DNA of 64,000 bases from Devosia ginsengisoli (GCF_024707105.1 NZ_JANQAJ010000006.1:930001-994000); one strand, 5' to 3'. Shown: positions 26,248-34,776, counted from the first letter of the stretch. Numbers and translations are program-made. Notes: generated from the sequence alone by a model not told the origin.

Positions 26248-27407
26248 TGACGCGGATCGTCCTCAAGGGCTTGAGCTGGGGTCATCGGCGCGCGACCGGG
26301 CCGCTGGAACCGCTGGTCGACCGGTTCCGGGAGAGCCACCCCGAGATCGAAATCCAGTGGACGGTGCGGCCGCTGAGCGATTTCGAACACCAGGGCCTTG
26401 CCGGCGTCGCCGAGCTGTTCGACCTCATCATCTACGATCATCCGTTCAGCGGCGACCTCGTGGCGAGCGGGGCTTTCGTACCGCTCGACCAGCATCTTCC
26501 GGGACTGACCACGGACGATGATGCGCGCTTCGCCGGGGCGTCGCTGACCAGCTATCGTTATGCGGGGGCGGTCTGGGGCGCGCCGATCGACGGGGCGACG
26601 CAGCACGCGCTCTATCGCGCCGATCTGCTGGGTGATCGCCCTCTGCCCCAGGCCTGGGACGAGGTGCTGGCGCTGGGTCGTATATTGCGAAAGGAAGGGC
26701 TCTATCTGGGGCTCGCCGGCGAGACACCGCATGCCGGCCTGGTGGTGGCGGCGCTGATGGCGAATGCCGGCACGCCCTGGTCCACCGATCCGGGTCGGCC
26801 GTTCCACATCGACCGGACGGCGCTCGGCGCGGCGCTGGAGCAGACGGCGGCGGTGATGGCACTCTCTCCGCCCGAGGCAATCGGCTGGAACTCGATCGAC
26901 CTGCACGATCAGATGGTGGCGCGTGACGACATTGTCTATGCGCCCTGCGTCTATGGCTATGCCACCTATGGCGAGGCCGATATGGGGCGCCGGCTGAGTT
27001 TCGGGCCGTTCCCGGGCGTGGTGGCGCCCTATCACGCGGGAACGGCGATCGGCGGCACGGCAATAGGACTGTCGCGGCACTGCGCCAACAAGGATGCGGC
27101 TTTGGCCTTTATCGAATTCGCGCTGTCGCACGAGGCGCAATGCGAGATCATCCCGGCCCATCACGGGCAGCCGGCGCTTGCCGCCGCGTGGGACGACACT
27201 GCGACCGATACCCGCTTCAATGGGTTCTTCTCTGCGACCCGTTCGAGCATCGAGACGGCATGGATCCGGCCACGGCTGCCGGGCTACCCGGTGTTCCAGA
27301 AGGAGATGGGCGTGGTGGTGCGCCGGTTCCTCGCCGGGGAGATGGGTATGGCCGATGCGCTCGACGGGATCGAAAAGCTGACCGCCGGGGTCAATCGCGG
27401 CGTCTAG
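26247..27407 (+). CDS. Solute-binding-protein-like protein without signal peptide
   Basis: A 386-residue protein with the fold pattern of family 1 ABC solute-binding proteins: RFRESHPEIEIQW near residue 28, a strand-loop DLIIYDHPFSGD, YRYAGAVWGAPIDGATQ, and a C-terminal AFIEFALSHEAQ. It begins MTRIVLKGLSWGHRR with no signal peptide, and the strong GGAAGGA ribosome site rules out a simple start error. The stop and start codons of the crotonase gene and this gene overlap (TGATG). No permease or ATPase is nearby. It should be cytoplasmic, perhaps binding a catabolic intermediate or acting as a sensor. Its role is unknown. Confidence 0.75.
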   Translation: MTRIVLKGLSWGHRRATGPLEPLVDRFRESHPEIEIQWTVRPLSDFEHQGLAGVAELFDLIIYDHPFSGDLVASGAFVPLDQHLPGLTTDDDARFAGASLTSYRYAGAVWGAPIDGATQHALYRADLLGDRPLPQAWDEVLALGRILRKEGLYLGLAGETPHAGLVVAALMANAGTPWSTDPGRPFHIDRTALGAALEQTAAVMALSPPEAIGWNSIDLHDQMVARDDIVYAPCVYGYATYGEADMGRRLSFGPFPGVVAPYHAGTAIGGTAIGLSRHCANKDAALAFIEFALSHEAQCEIIPAHHGQPALAAAWDDTATDTRFNGFFSATRSSIETAWIRPRLPGYPVFQKEMGVVVRRFLAGEMGMADALDGIEKLTAGVNRGV

Positions 27408-28449
27408 ACGGCTCGGCATTGCCGGATTTTGCCGAGCGCAGCATGGCGGCCACCACTTCGACGGCCCGCGCCCCGACAAGGGCCGGGCCGGCATTCTCGA
27501 CGGCGAGGCCCTTGCATAGATCGACGAAGCGGTTGACCGGCTCGATGCAGGCATAGGCGCCATCGCCGGGTGCGACGGGAACGACGATCTCGGTGCCGTC
27601 GAGGCGCTGGATCACGCAACGCTCGCGCTCGACATCGAGCAGCAGCATGCCTTCGCTGCCATAGAGGCGCAGGTCGAGCTGGAACGGTTTGCCGTCGGGC
27701 ACGGTAGCGGCACCGGACAGGGCGGCAGTGGCACCGCCAGCGAATTGCAGCGAGACGGAATTGAACAGATCGGCCCCCAGCTCCGATTTGCCGGTGAAGG
27801 CGAAGACGCGCTCGGGGGCGAGGTCGGCGAGATAGAACATGCCGCCCAGCAGGTGGACGAGCTGGCCCCAGCCATAGCCGCCATTCTGCGGATTGGCCCA
27901 GGTTTCGGGGTTGGGGCGAAAGAGCTCGTGTTCGGTGCCGGGCATCTGCTGGCCCGACATCAGCTCGCCGATGGGCGAGGCCATGACGGCCGAGATGTGG
28001 CGGATGGTCCCGATCTGACCTTCGGCCACCAGGCGCCGGGCTTCGGCGAAATAGGGGCGGAAGTTCCAGCCATAGGGCACGACGACATGGCGTTGCCGCG
28101 CTGCGGCCAGGGTGACGATGGCGCGGGCCTCGTCGGCATCCACGGTCATCGGCTTTTCGACGAGTACATGGAGGTTCTTTTCCAGCGCCTGGAGGGTCTG
28201 GGCGCCGTGCAGGCGATGGGGCGAGGCGACGATCATCGCATCCATCGGCACGGTTTCGAGCAGTTCTTCATAGGACTCGGTGCCGTAGGGAATGCCGAAG
28301 GTTTGTTGAACCTTGGCGAGTTCGTCCCTGCCGAGGCGGCAGACGCCGACCAGCTCGACATCGGGACGCGCCATGAGGATCGGCAGGTGATTGGCCGCTG
28401 CCCACCAGCCGACGCCGACGATGCCGATACGAACCTTGCCTTCACTCAT
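27391..28449 (-). CDS. Gfo/Idh/MocA-family oxidoreductase
   Basis: This 352-residue dehydrogenase has an N-terminal Rossmann motif VRIGIVGVGWWA (residues about 6-17) and the VEKPMTVDA catalytic/cofactor motif near residue 97, followed by the family C-terminal domain. It overlaps the convergent solute-binding-like gene by 17 bp at the 3' ends. Upstream it is divergent from the enolase-superfamily gene across a 114-bp region with a motif A operator copy. It is probably co-controlled with that dehydratase and oxidises or reduces a sugar or sugar acid. Confidence 0.88.
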   Translation of the reverse strand: MSEGKVRIGIVGVGWWAAANHLPILMARPDVELVGVCRLGRDELAKVQQTFGIPYGTESYEELLETVPMDAMIVASPHRLHGAQTLQALEKNLHVLVEKPMTVDADEARAIVTLAAARQRHVVVPYGWNFRPYFAEARRLVAEGQIGTIRHISAVMASPIGELMSGQQMPGTEHELFRPNPETWANPQNGGYGWGQLVHLLGGMFYLADLAPERVFAFTGKSELGADLFNSVSLQFAGGATAALSGAATVPDGKPFQLDLRLYGSEGMLLLDVERERCVIQRLDGTEIVVPVAPGDGAYACIEPVNRFVDLCKGLAVENAGPALVGARAVEVVAAMLRSAKSGNAEPSRRRD

Positions 28450-28474
28450 GATTTCCCTCCCGCTTTTCCCAAGA

Positions 28475-28497
28475 ACATATATGATCGATTTTATAGG
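28475..28497. promoter_or_regulatory. Operator-like site, motif A copy 2
   Basis: This site shares CATATAT and ATCGATT in register with the palindrome at 25432-25454 (16 of 23 positions). It lies between the divergent oxidoreductase (ending its upstream region at 28449) and the dehydratase gene (28564). It suggests control of both by the FadR-type regulator encoded at 24658-25362. Confidence 0.5.
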
Positions 28498-28563
28498 TCA
28501 ACGGTAGGGACGTTGACGGAAGGGCCGGCGCCACGTCCCAATGCTCGCAAAGAGGAGACGCAG

Positions 28564-29728
28564 ATGAAGATCACCGCCATCAGGACTTTCGTGGTCAATG
28601 CCAGGCTGCGGAACTGGATCTTCGTACGAGTCGAGACCGACCAGCCGGGGCTCTACGGGCTGGGCGAGGCGACCATGGAATTCCAGACCCGCGCGGTGAC
28701 CGGCGCGGTCGAGGATATCGGCATGCTGATCCTGGGGGAGGACCCACGCAATATCGAGCATCTGTGGCAGGTGATGTTCCGGCATCCGTTCTTCAAAGGC
28801 GGCATCGTCACCATGTCGGCGCTGTCGGGCATCGACCAGGCGTTGCACGATCTCAAGGCCAAGAATCTCGGGATACCCCTGTGGCAACTGATCGGCGGGC
28901 TGAGCCGCAAGCGGCTTCGCATGTATGACCATCTGGGCGGGGGCGACTCGACATCGGTCTATAACAGCGCGGCGTCGGACGCCTTCGCCGAAAAAGGCGG
29001 CGCGTTCGCGGGCCGACGGCTTTTCCGCGGTCAAGATTCTTGCGGTCGGCAAGACGGCGCCGCTCGATGGCCATGCCGCGCTCGCCGAAGCCGAGGCGCT
29101 GATGGCGGCGGCGCGCGAGGGCGCCGGCGAGGACATGGATATCATGGTGGACCTGCATGGACGCACCACGGCGGCCATGGCCATCGAATATGCCAAGGTG
29201 CTCGAACCCTATCGGCCGTTCTTTCTCGAAGAACCCTGCCAGCCGGAAGACTGGCAGGGCACGGCGCGGGTGGCGGCCTCGACCAGCATCCCCATCGCGG
29301 CGGGCGAGCGGCTGGTGCATCGGCATGAATTCCTGCACCTGCTGCAGGCCGGCGCCATTGCGGTGGCGCAGCCCGATGTCTGCCATGCCGGCGGCATCAC
29401 CGAAACGCGCCGCATCGCGACCCTCTGCGAGACGTTCGGGGTGTCGATGGCGCCGCATAATCCGCTTGGCCCCATCGCGACGATGGTCAATATCCATCTC
29501 GGCTTCGCCACGCCGAACTTCCTCATCCAGGAGGTGATGCGCTCCGATGTGCCGTGGCGTGACGAGATCATCTCCGGCGTGACGCCGATCGTCGGCGGCT
29601 ATGTCGAGCCGAGCCAGGCGCCCGGTATCGGCGTCGAGATCAATTTCGAGGCGGCGGCAAAGCACCCCTTCGAGGAGGTCAGGCCGATCCAGTGGTATCA
29701 CCACGATGGCAGCGTGGCTGACTGGTAG
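28564..29728 (+). pseudogene. Frameshifted mandelate racemase/galactonate dehydratase-like enzyme
   Basis: This is an enolase-superfamily acid-sugar dehydratase of about 387 residues if repaired. The 5' part reads MKITAIRTFVVNAR through IDQALHDLKAK and GIPLWQLIGG. The frame breaks at AAAAA (28991-28995); with four As it reads AFAEKAARSRADGFSAVKI and continues to the end. Catalytic and metal sites follow in the second frame: VDLHGR, FLEEP, AAGERL and MAPHNPLGP, the pattern of D-galactonate dehydratase-like members. An AGAGGAG ribosome site precedes the ATG. As read, the protein would lose its active site. Sequencing error is possible, since the extra base sits in a homopolymer as in the ATPase gene at 12610. 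Confidence 0.85.
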
Positions 29729-29853
29729 GCCACGACTGTTCCGCAGATTGCCGGCCAGCCTGGCCTGAAGAAGGTATGGGGCATCGGAACGATGCCCGTG
29801 GCTTGCTTAGGTGAGATTTCCTCATTCCCGGAAGGCGCGCTTGCGTGCTGCCT

Positions 29854-29880
29854 TACTTTATATGATAAACATATAAAGTA
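29854..29880. promoter_or_regulatory. Perfect 11-bp inverted repeat, motif B copy 1
   Basis: TACTTTATATG-ATAAA-CATATAAAGTA, perfect arms of 11 bp around a 5-bp centre, located 80 bp before the likely start of the FadR-type regulator gene at 29960. The core ACTTTATATGATAAACATATAA recurs at 33625 with few changes. It is the strongest operator candidate in the window and implies autoregulation. Confidence 0.7.
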
Positions 29881-29959
29881 GCGAAGATGCAGTTGGAGGA
29901 GGGGTAGAGGGGCAAGTACACACTTGACGGGAGGCTTTGGAACACAGATCGAATTGGCA

Positions 29960-30757
29960 ATGGTCAGACGCTCAACAACATCGAATCGCGAGGATATGCC
30001 GCTTGGCGGGTTGATGCCGGTCCGCGGCATTCTCGGGGAAGTCGTCAGCGACCTCGGCCGCCGCATCGTGGCGGGCGAGTGGAAGACCGACGAGACCCTG
30101 CCGACCGAGACCGAGTTGATGAACGAGCTCAAGGTGGGGCGTTCGGTGGTGCGCGAATCCATTCGCATTCTCAATGCGAAGGGGCTGGTGCGCAGCCGGC
30201 AGATGGCGGGCACCACGGTGATGCCGCGGTCCGTCTGGCGATTGCTCGATCCCGATCTGATCCAGTGGCGCATGCAGGCGGCCGACCGCAAGGTGCTGCT
30301 CAAGGACCTGCTGCAGGTGCGGCTGACACTGGAGCCCGGTGTCGCCTGGGCCGCGACCGCCAATGGCAGCGAGGCCGCCAAGGCCCGCATCCACGCGGCC
30401 TGGCAGGGCAAGATCGCCGTGCTGCACGAAGAATCCGTCACGCCCGAAGAACAGCGCCAGCATTTCATCACGCATGATCTCGAATTTCACCGCGCGTTCC
30501 TGGCGGCGGTGGGGTCGGAAATTCTCGAGCAGCTCTTTTCGGTGATCGAGGCGGCTTTGTCGCTGATGATCGACGTGCAGATGCAGGCTCGCGGTTCGAC
30601 CACCGCACTTGTCGGAATGGAAGAGACCAACCAGTTGCATCAGGACGTCTACGACGCCTTTGCCGCTGGCGATGCCGACGGGGCTGAGAAGGCCATGCGG
30701 CATCTCATCCAGAGCGCCATCATTGACGCTAACAGGGGTTTTTCGCTCACCGAGTGA
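29960..30757 (+). CDS. GntR-family regulator, FadR subfamily (FCD domain)
   Basis: This roughly 265-residue regulator has a GntR winged helix near residues 20-85 (LPTETELMNELKVGRSVVRESIRIL) and an FCD effector domain (FHRAFLAAVGSEILEQ, NQLHQDVYDAF, AMRHLIQSAI). The arrangement resembles regulators of galactonate and uronate genes. The start is uncertain: a TTG at 29924 with GGGAGG-like DNA nearby, or an ATG at 29996, are alternatives. The gene is followed directly by a GH88/105 hydrolase gene. Motif B lies in front of it and again at 33625, so it likely controls itself and the divergent lactonase and importer operons. Confidence 0.88.
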   Translation: MVRRSTTSNREDMPLGGLMPVRGILGEVVSDLGRRIVAGEWKTDETLPTETELMNELKVGRSVVRESIRILNAKGLVRSRQMAGTTVMPRSVWRLLDPDLIQWRMQAADRKVLLKDLLQVRLTLEPGVAWAATANGSEAAKARIHAAWQGKIAVLHEESVTPEEQRQHFITHDLEFHRAFLAAVGSEILEQLFSVIEAALSLMIDVQMQARGSTTALVGMEETNQLHQDVYDAFAAGDADGAEKAMRHLIQSAIIDANRGFSLTE

Positions 30758-30774
30758 GCCCCGCAAGGATCGAC

Positions 30775-31860
30775 ATGACAGAACCGACGGAAGCCCAGCG
30801 CGAGCTGTTCAAGCGGGTGGCAGAGCGGCTGCAGCAACACGACTTCAAGGGCTGGTTTTACGGCGACTCGGTGGGCTTCGAGGGCCTTATTGCAGCCGGC
30901 GACCTGCTCGGCCTCTCCACCTGGCAGGATTTTTCGCAGGGCTTCTTCCGCGCCTGGTCGACCCGGCGCGAGCCCTGGCAGCTCGACGACAATACCGCGC
31001 CCGGCCATGTCATGTGCGAGATCGTCAAGCGCACGGGCGACGAGGTGTTGCTGAAGGCCGTGATCGAACTGGCCGAGCATCTCTACTCGCGCCGAAGGGT
31101 ACGGGGCGTTGCCATTACCTTCGAGGATACGTTGCGGGCGCTGCGCCAGCCTTATGGTGGCCCGGCGCTCGATGCGGCGCAGCAGGAGCAGATGCGCAAT
31201 CCCGGCGCTGGCACCTGGCTCGACTGCATGCATTTCGACCCGCCATTCTACGCCCATCTCGCCAGGATCGGCGGCGGGGCTGAATGGTCGCAGCGGGCGG
31301 TGGACGAGATACTCGCCTATCGCGAGCTGCTGTTCGATGCGGAACTCGGGCTCTACAACCACTTCTGGCTCGAAAAGACCGAACGGTCCTATATTCGCGG
31401 CTGGGGCCGCGGGCAGGGCTGGGGACTGCTCGGGCTGATCGACGTCGCCGAGCATGCCGACAAGGGATCGACCCGCTACGGTGAGGTGGTGCGCAACGCC
31501 CAGGACTTGGCTGCGGCGATGCTGAAATGGCAACTGCCTGACGGCAATTGGTGGGCGATGGTGCATGAGCCGGAATCCGGCCCCGAATCCTCGACCGCGG
31601 CCTTCATGGCCGGCGCCTTCTATCGCGGCATCAGGCTGGGGCTGCTGCCGGCCGAGACTTTCCGCGCCCCCGCCGACAGGGCTTATGAGGCCATGCTCGC
31701 CAATCTCGATGCCGACGGCAACCTGCAGGGCGTCTCGGCGGCGGTCTATGCGGCGCTGACGCAGGAACACTACTGGCACGTGCCGCGCGGCTATATCGTG
31801 CCATGGGGGCAGGGCCCGGTATTGACCGCGGCGCTCGCCCGGCAGCAGGTCGACCTTTAG
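30775..31860 (+). CDS. Glycoside hydrolase family 88/105 (unsaturated uronyl hydrolase-like)
   Basis: A 361-residue alpha/alpha-barrel hydrolase. Family traits include QLDDNTAPGHVM, the substrate-side motif WLDCMHFDPPFYAHLARIGG's core LDCMHFDPPF, and GWGRGQGWGLLGL, which is characteristic of GH88/105. Relatives (YteR, Ugl) hydrate the double bond of unsaturated galacturonyl or glucuronyl disaccharides left by polysaccharide lyases. No signal peptide is present, so it acts on imported oligosaccharides. The ATG behind AAGGA was chosen; a GTG seven codons upstream overlaps the regulator stop. It forms a two-gene unit with the FadR-type regulator and ends at a good terminator. Confidence 0.85.
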   Translation: MTEPTEAQRELFKRVAERLQQHDFKGWFYGDSVGFEGLIAAGDLLGLSTWQDFSQGFFRAWSTRREPWQLDDNTAPGHVMCEIVKRTGDEVLLKAVIELAEHLYSRRRVRGVAITFEDTLRALRQPYGGPALDAAQQEQMRNPGAGTWLDCMHFDPPFYAHLARIGGGAEWSQRAVDEILAYRELLFDAELGLYNHFWLEKTERSYIRGWGRGQGWGLLGLIDVAEHADKGSTRYGEVVRNAQDLAAAMLKWQLPDGNWWAMVHEPESGPESSTAAFMAGAFYRGIRLGLLPAETFRAPADRAYEAMLANLDADGNLQGVSAAVYAALTQEHYWHVPRGYIVPWGQGPVLTAALARQQVDL

Positions 31861-31868
31861 GGAGCTTG

Positions 31869-31894
31869 AGGCGGGGCACCGGCCCCGCCTTTTT
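31869..31894 (+). terminator. Rho-independent terminator between convergent genes
   Basis: AGGCGGGGC-ACCG-GCCCCGCCT followed by TTTT gives a 9-bp stem, 4-base loop and T-run, 8 bp after the GH88/105 stop and 5 bp before the convergent lactonase stop. It should end the regulator-hydrolase transcript. Confidence 0.85.
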
Positions 31895-31899
31895 CCCGC

Positions 31900-32799
31900 C
31901 TAGCCAAATTCAGCCGCCAACTGGCCTTTGACCCCGGGCCGGCAGACGAAAAGGTTGCCTGCATCGGGCGCGGCGGCGCGTTCGGCCTCGCTCATGCCAT
32001 AGCTGGCGGTGGTGATGTAGAGCTGGTCGAGATCGGGGCCGGCGAAGGCGCAACTCGTCACCTTGGCGACGGGCAGCTCGATAACCTTGTCGACTTCGCC
32101 GCGCGGGTTGAAGCGGACGACGCAGCCGCCATCCCAGCGCGCATTCCACAGATAGCCTTCGGCATCGACGCAGGAGCCATCCGGCGCGCCACGGTCGAAT
32201 TCGGCAAAGGCGCGCTTGTTGGAGACGACGCCGTCATCGAGATCGAAATCATAGGCGGAGATGACGCCCGAGGCCGTATCGCAGAAATACATGGTGCGGT
32301 TGTCCGGGCTCCAGCACACCGTGTTGGACACCCAGATGCCGGTTTCGAACGGGGTGAGCGTCAGGTCCTTGTCGAGGCGATAGAGCGTGCCGGCGCCGGC
32401 GATGAGATCGATGCCATCGCCATTGGGCTGGATATTGTTCTGCATGGTGCCGAACCAGAAGCGGCCGCGCGCGTCGGTGCCGGCGTCATTGGAGCGGTTA
32501 TAGGGCAGTTGCGGCTCGGGATTGAGCAGGTGCGTCAGCTTGCCGGTGGCGTAGTCGAAGCTGCTGATGCCGCTGTGGCAGGCCACGATCAGCCCGGTTC
32601 CGTCCTTCTTCGCCCGGACGGCGGTGATCATCTCGGGCATGTCGTAGCTCTGGACTTCTCCGCTGGCCGGGTCGAGGCAAAACAGCCGCGAGGGCAGGGG
32701 GACGTCCAGCCACCACAGCCGGCCGCGCCTTGCGTCCCAGTAGGTGCCTTCGCCCAGGACATTGCGGCAGGCGACGGCAGTGGAAACCTCGATAGTCAT
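31900..32799 (-). CDS. SMP-30/gluconolactonase/LRE family lactonase
   Basis: This 299-residue beta-propeller enzyme should open sugar lactones to sugar acids using a divalent metal. Metal ligands expected from regucalcin are present: E17 (VLGEGTYWD), an Asn in WVSNTVCWSPDNRT and an Asp in GAPDGSCVDAEG. The substrate loop NRSNDAGTDARGRFWFG is typical. It lies 14 bp downstream of a short-chain dehydrogenase gene on the same strand, a natural pair: the dehydrogenase makes the lactone and this enzyme hydrolyses it. It is a second SMP-30 protein in the window, without the IclR fusion seen at 2912-4627. Confidence 0.9.
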   Translation of the reverse strand: MTIEVSTAVACRNVLGEGTYWDARRGRLWWLDVPLPSRLFCLDPASGEVQSYDMPEMITAVRAKKDGTGLIVACHSGISSFDYATGKLTHLLNPEPQLPYNRSNDAGTDARGRFWFGTMQNNIQPNGDGIDLIAGAGTLYRLDKDLTLTPFETGIWVSNTVCWSPDNRTMYFCDTASGVISAYDFDLDDGVVSNKRAFAEFDRGAPDGSCVDAEGYLWNARWDGGCVVRFNPRGEVDKVIELPVAKVTSCAFAGPDLDQLYITTASYGMSEAERAAAPDAGNLFVCRPGVKGQLAAEFG

Positions 32800-32813
32800 G
32801 ATCGGCTCTCTCC

Positions 32814-33584
32814 CTATTCGTACATGCGGATGGTAACGCCGCCATCGACGACGATATTGGCGCCGACAATGAAGCGGGCTTCGTCCGAAGCCAGCATGGC
32901 GGCGACGGCGGCGATTTCCTCGGGGCGACCGAGGCGCTTGAGCGGCTGGCGCGCTTCGACCTTGGCCCGGGCATCGGGGTCCGGATCGTCCTCGAACATC
33001 TTCCGGTTGAGCGGCGTGTCGATATAGCCGGGCGAGATGGCGTTCACGATGACGCCGCGCTCGGCATATTCGAGCGCCAGCGAGCGGGTGAGGCCGAGCA
33101 GGCCATGCTTGGCGATGGGGTAAGGGAAGGTGTTGCGGATGACCTGGAAGGAATGGTTGGATGCGATATTGACGATGGCGCCCGCGCCCCTGGCCAGCAT
33201 GTGCGGCAGCACCGCGCGGCAGCAATACCACGCCCCGTCGAGATCGACGGACATGCAGCGCTGCCAGTCGGCGTCGGTGATCTGGAGCGGGTCGCCGAAG
33301 ACGGCGATGCCGGCATTGTTGACCAGGATATCGGGCGGGCCGAAAGCCGAAACGGTTGCGGCGACCATGGCTTCGACGCTTTGGGCATCGGCGACATCGG
33401 TGCCGATACAGAGCGCTTCGGCGCCGCTGTCGCGGAGATCGTCGGCGACGGCCTCACCGCGGTCACGTTCGCGTTCGGCGATGACCACGCGCGCGCCTTC
33501 GGCCACGAAGCGCCGCGCAATGGCTTCGCCAATGCCCTGACCCGCACCGGTGACGATGGCGATTTTGCCAGCAAGACGCTGCAT
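32814..33584 (-). CDS. SDR-family oxidoreductase (likely sugar dehydrogenase)
   Basis: A 256-residue classical short-chain dehydrogenase. The cofactor motif TGAGQGIG is at residues 12-19, NNAG at about 87-90, and the catalytic pair is YPIAK. The C terminus carries the usual VDGG. Its partner gene is a lactonase, so oxidation of an aldose to an aldonolactone is the likely reaction. It is divergent from a pentose-type importer operon, sharing the 145-bp promoter region that holds a motif B operator copy. A GGAGGAAAAC ribosome site marks the start. Confidence 0.9.
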   Translation of the reverse strand: MQRLAGKIAIVTGAGQGIGEAIARRFVAEGARVVIAERERDRGEAVADDLRDSGAEALCIGTDVADAQSVEAMVAATVSAFGPPDILVNNAGIAVFGDPLQITDADWQRCMSVDLDGAWYCCRAVLPHMLARGAGAIVNIASNHSFQVIRNTFPYPIAKHGLLGLTRSLALEYAERGVIVNAISPGYIDTPLNRKMFEDDPDPDARAKVEARQPLKRLGRPEEIAAVAAMLASDEARFIVGANIVVDGGVTIRMYE

Positions 33585-33624
33585 GTTTTCCTCCGCCGCA
33601 ACTCGATGTTTCGATGTTGCGTTG

Positions 33625-33649
33625 ACTTTGTATGATAAACAGATAATCC
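33625..33649. promoter_or_regulatory. Operator-like site, motif B copy 2
   Basis: ACTTTGTATGATAAACAGATAA (then TCC) matches the inverted repeat at 29855-29879 at 20 of 25 positions, with TATGATAAACA identical. It lies between the divergent SDR gene and the sugar-binding-protein gene, overlapped on its left by TTGACT, a possible -35 box. It suggests control of both operons by the FadR-type regulator at 29960. Confidence 0.6.
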
Positions 33650-33729
33650 TTCATTTCGTCAACCGGACGTCCCCGTCGAGGAGAATGGGAGCGCGCGGGA
33701 TGATCATGAAATAGGTCAGGGAGGACCAA

Positions 33730-34710
33730 ATGACCACATTCGCCCGCCTGCTCGGCAGCACCGTTTTGGCCGCGAGCCTGTCCGCCGCGGCCTTTGCCGG
33801 CGCCGCCACGGCGCAGGACAAGCTCATCGTCAACATCAACAAGAGCGGCACCCAGCAGTACTTCATCGATCAGGGAGACGGTTTCACCGCCGCCGCCGAA
33901 GAGCTTGGCTACCAGGCCAGCGTGATCAATGTCGAACTCGACGCCAACCTCGCGATCAGCGCCATGACCGACGCCATCGCGGCCGGCGCCAAGGGCATCG
34001 CCATCACCGTTCCGGACCAGGCTATCGGGCCGGCGGTCGCCACGGCGGCAGCCGATGCCGGTATCCTGCTGGTCGGCACCAACGACAATATCGCCGATGC
34101 CGCCGGCAACCCGATTCCGCTCGTCGGCTTCGACGGCAAGGATATGGGCACCAAGGTCGGCATTGCTGCCGGCGAACTGCTCAACGAAAGCGACTGGCTG
34201 AGCGGTGGTACCTACGGCATCCTGTCTGTCGAAGTGCAGACGCTCTCGGTCTGCAACGACCGTACCGATGCCTCGCGGTCCGAGATCACCAAGGCCGGCG
34301 CCGACGCGGCCAGGATATTCCCGGTGACCTATGACGGCACGACCAACTCGGCTCTCGAAGCGGCCGGTCCCGTCGTCACTGCGCATCCCGATGTCGACAA
34401 GTGGGTGGTCTTCGGCTGCAATGACGAAGGCGTGCTCGGCACGCTCAACGCGCTGACCAATGCCGGCTTCGCGCCGGATGACATCATCGCCGTCGGCCTG
34501 GGTGCTTACGAAGCCTGCCGCCCCTGGGCTGCCGGCCAGCCGAGCGGCTTCAAGGCCGCGCTCTACATCAGCGGCACCGATGTCGGTGCGGCTGCGGCCA
34601 AGGTGCTGATTGCCGCGCTCGAGGATGGTGCGGAACTGCCCGCCAATACGGTGGCAGACACCTCGATCGTCACGCCGGAAAACTATCAGGACCATATGCC
34701 CTGCACCTGA
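33730..34710 (+). CDS. Sugar ABC transporter substrate-binding protein (AraF/RbsB class)
   Basis: This 326-residue periplasmic binding protein belongs to the LacI-fold sugar-binding class and most resembles arabinose-type binding proteins. A signal peptide spans about residues 1-29 (ending ATAQD). The mature part contains KAITV-like strand GAKGIAITVPDQAIGP, LVGTNDNIADAAG, and WVVFGCNDEGVLGTL. Ligand contacts in the family involve Asn/Asp in such positions. It opens an eight-gene operon and is followed by a terminator-like hairpin before the ATPase gene. A GGGAGGACC ribosome site supports the start. The sugar may be a pentose or a uronic-acid-derived monosaccharide. Confidence 0.9.
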   Translation: MTTFARLLGSTVLAASLSAAAFAGAATAQDKLIVNINKSGTQQYFIDQGDGFTAAAEELGYQASVINVELDANLAISAMTDAIAAGAKGIAITVPDQAIGPAVATAAADAGILLVGTNDNIADAAGNPIPLVGFDGKDMGTKVGIAAGELLNESDWLSGGTYGILSVEVQTLSVCNDRTDASRSEITKAGADAARIFPVTYDGTTNSALEAAGPVVTAHPDVDKWVVFGCNDEGVLGTLNALTNAGFAPDDIIAVGLGAYEACRPWAAGQPSGFKAALYISGTDVGAAAAKVLIAALEDGAELPANTVADTSIVTPENYQDHMPCT

Positions 34711-34720
34711 GGCGTGCTCC

Positions 34721-34755
34721 GGCGGGCCGCTTCGTGCGGCCCGCCTCATTGTTTT
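34721..34755 (+). terminator. Intercistronic terminator-like hairpin after the sugar-binding-protein gene
   Basis: A perfect 10-bp stem GGCGGGCCGC/GCGGCCCGCC with a TTCGT loop, followed by TCATTGTTTT. It sits 10 bp after the binding-protein stop and ends just before the first possible start of the ATPase. Partial termination would make the binding protein more abundant than the membrane complex. Confidence 0.75.
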
Positions 34756-34776
34756 ATGCAGATATATCCGGTTGGT

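Noticed and set aside
27745-28560. A possible N-terminal extension fused to the enolase-superfamily dehydratase
   Set aside because: The upstream part is antisense to the Gfo/Idh oxidoreductase gene. The ATG at 28564 has a strong ribosome site and gives the standard N terminus.
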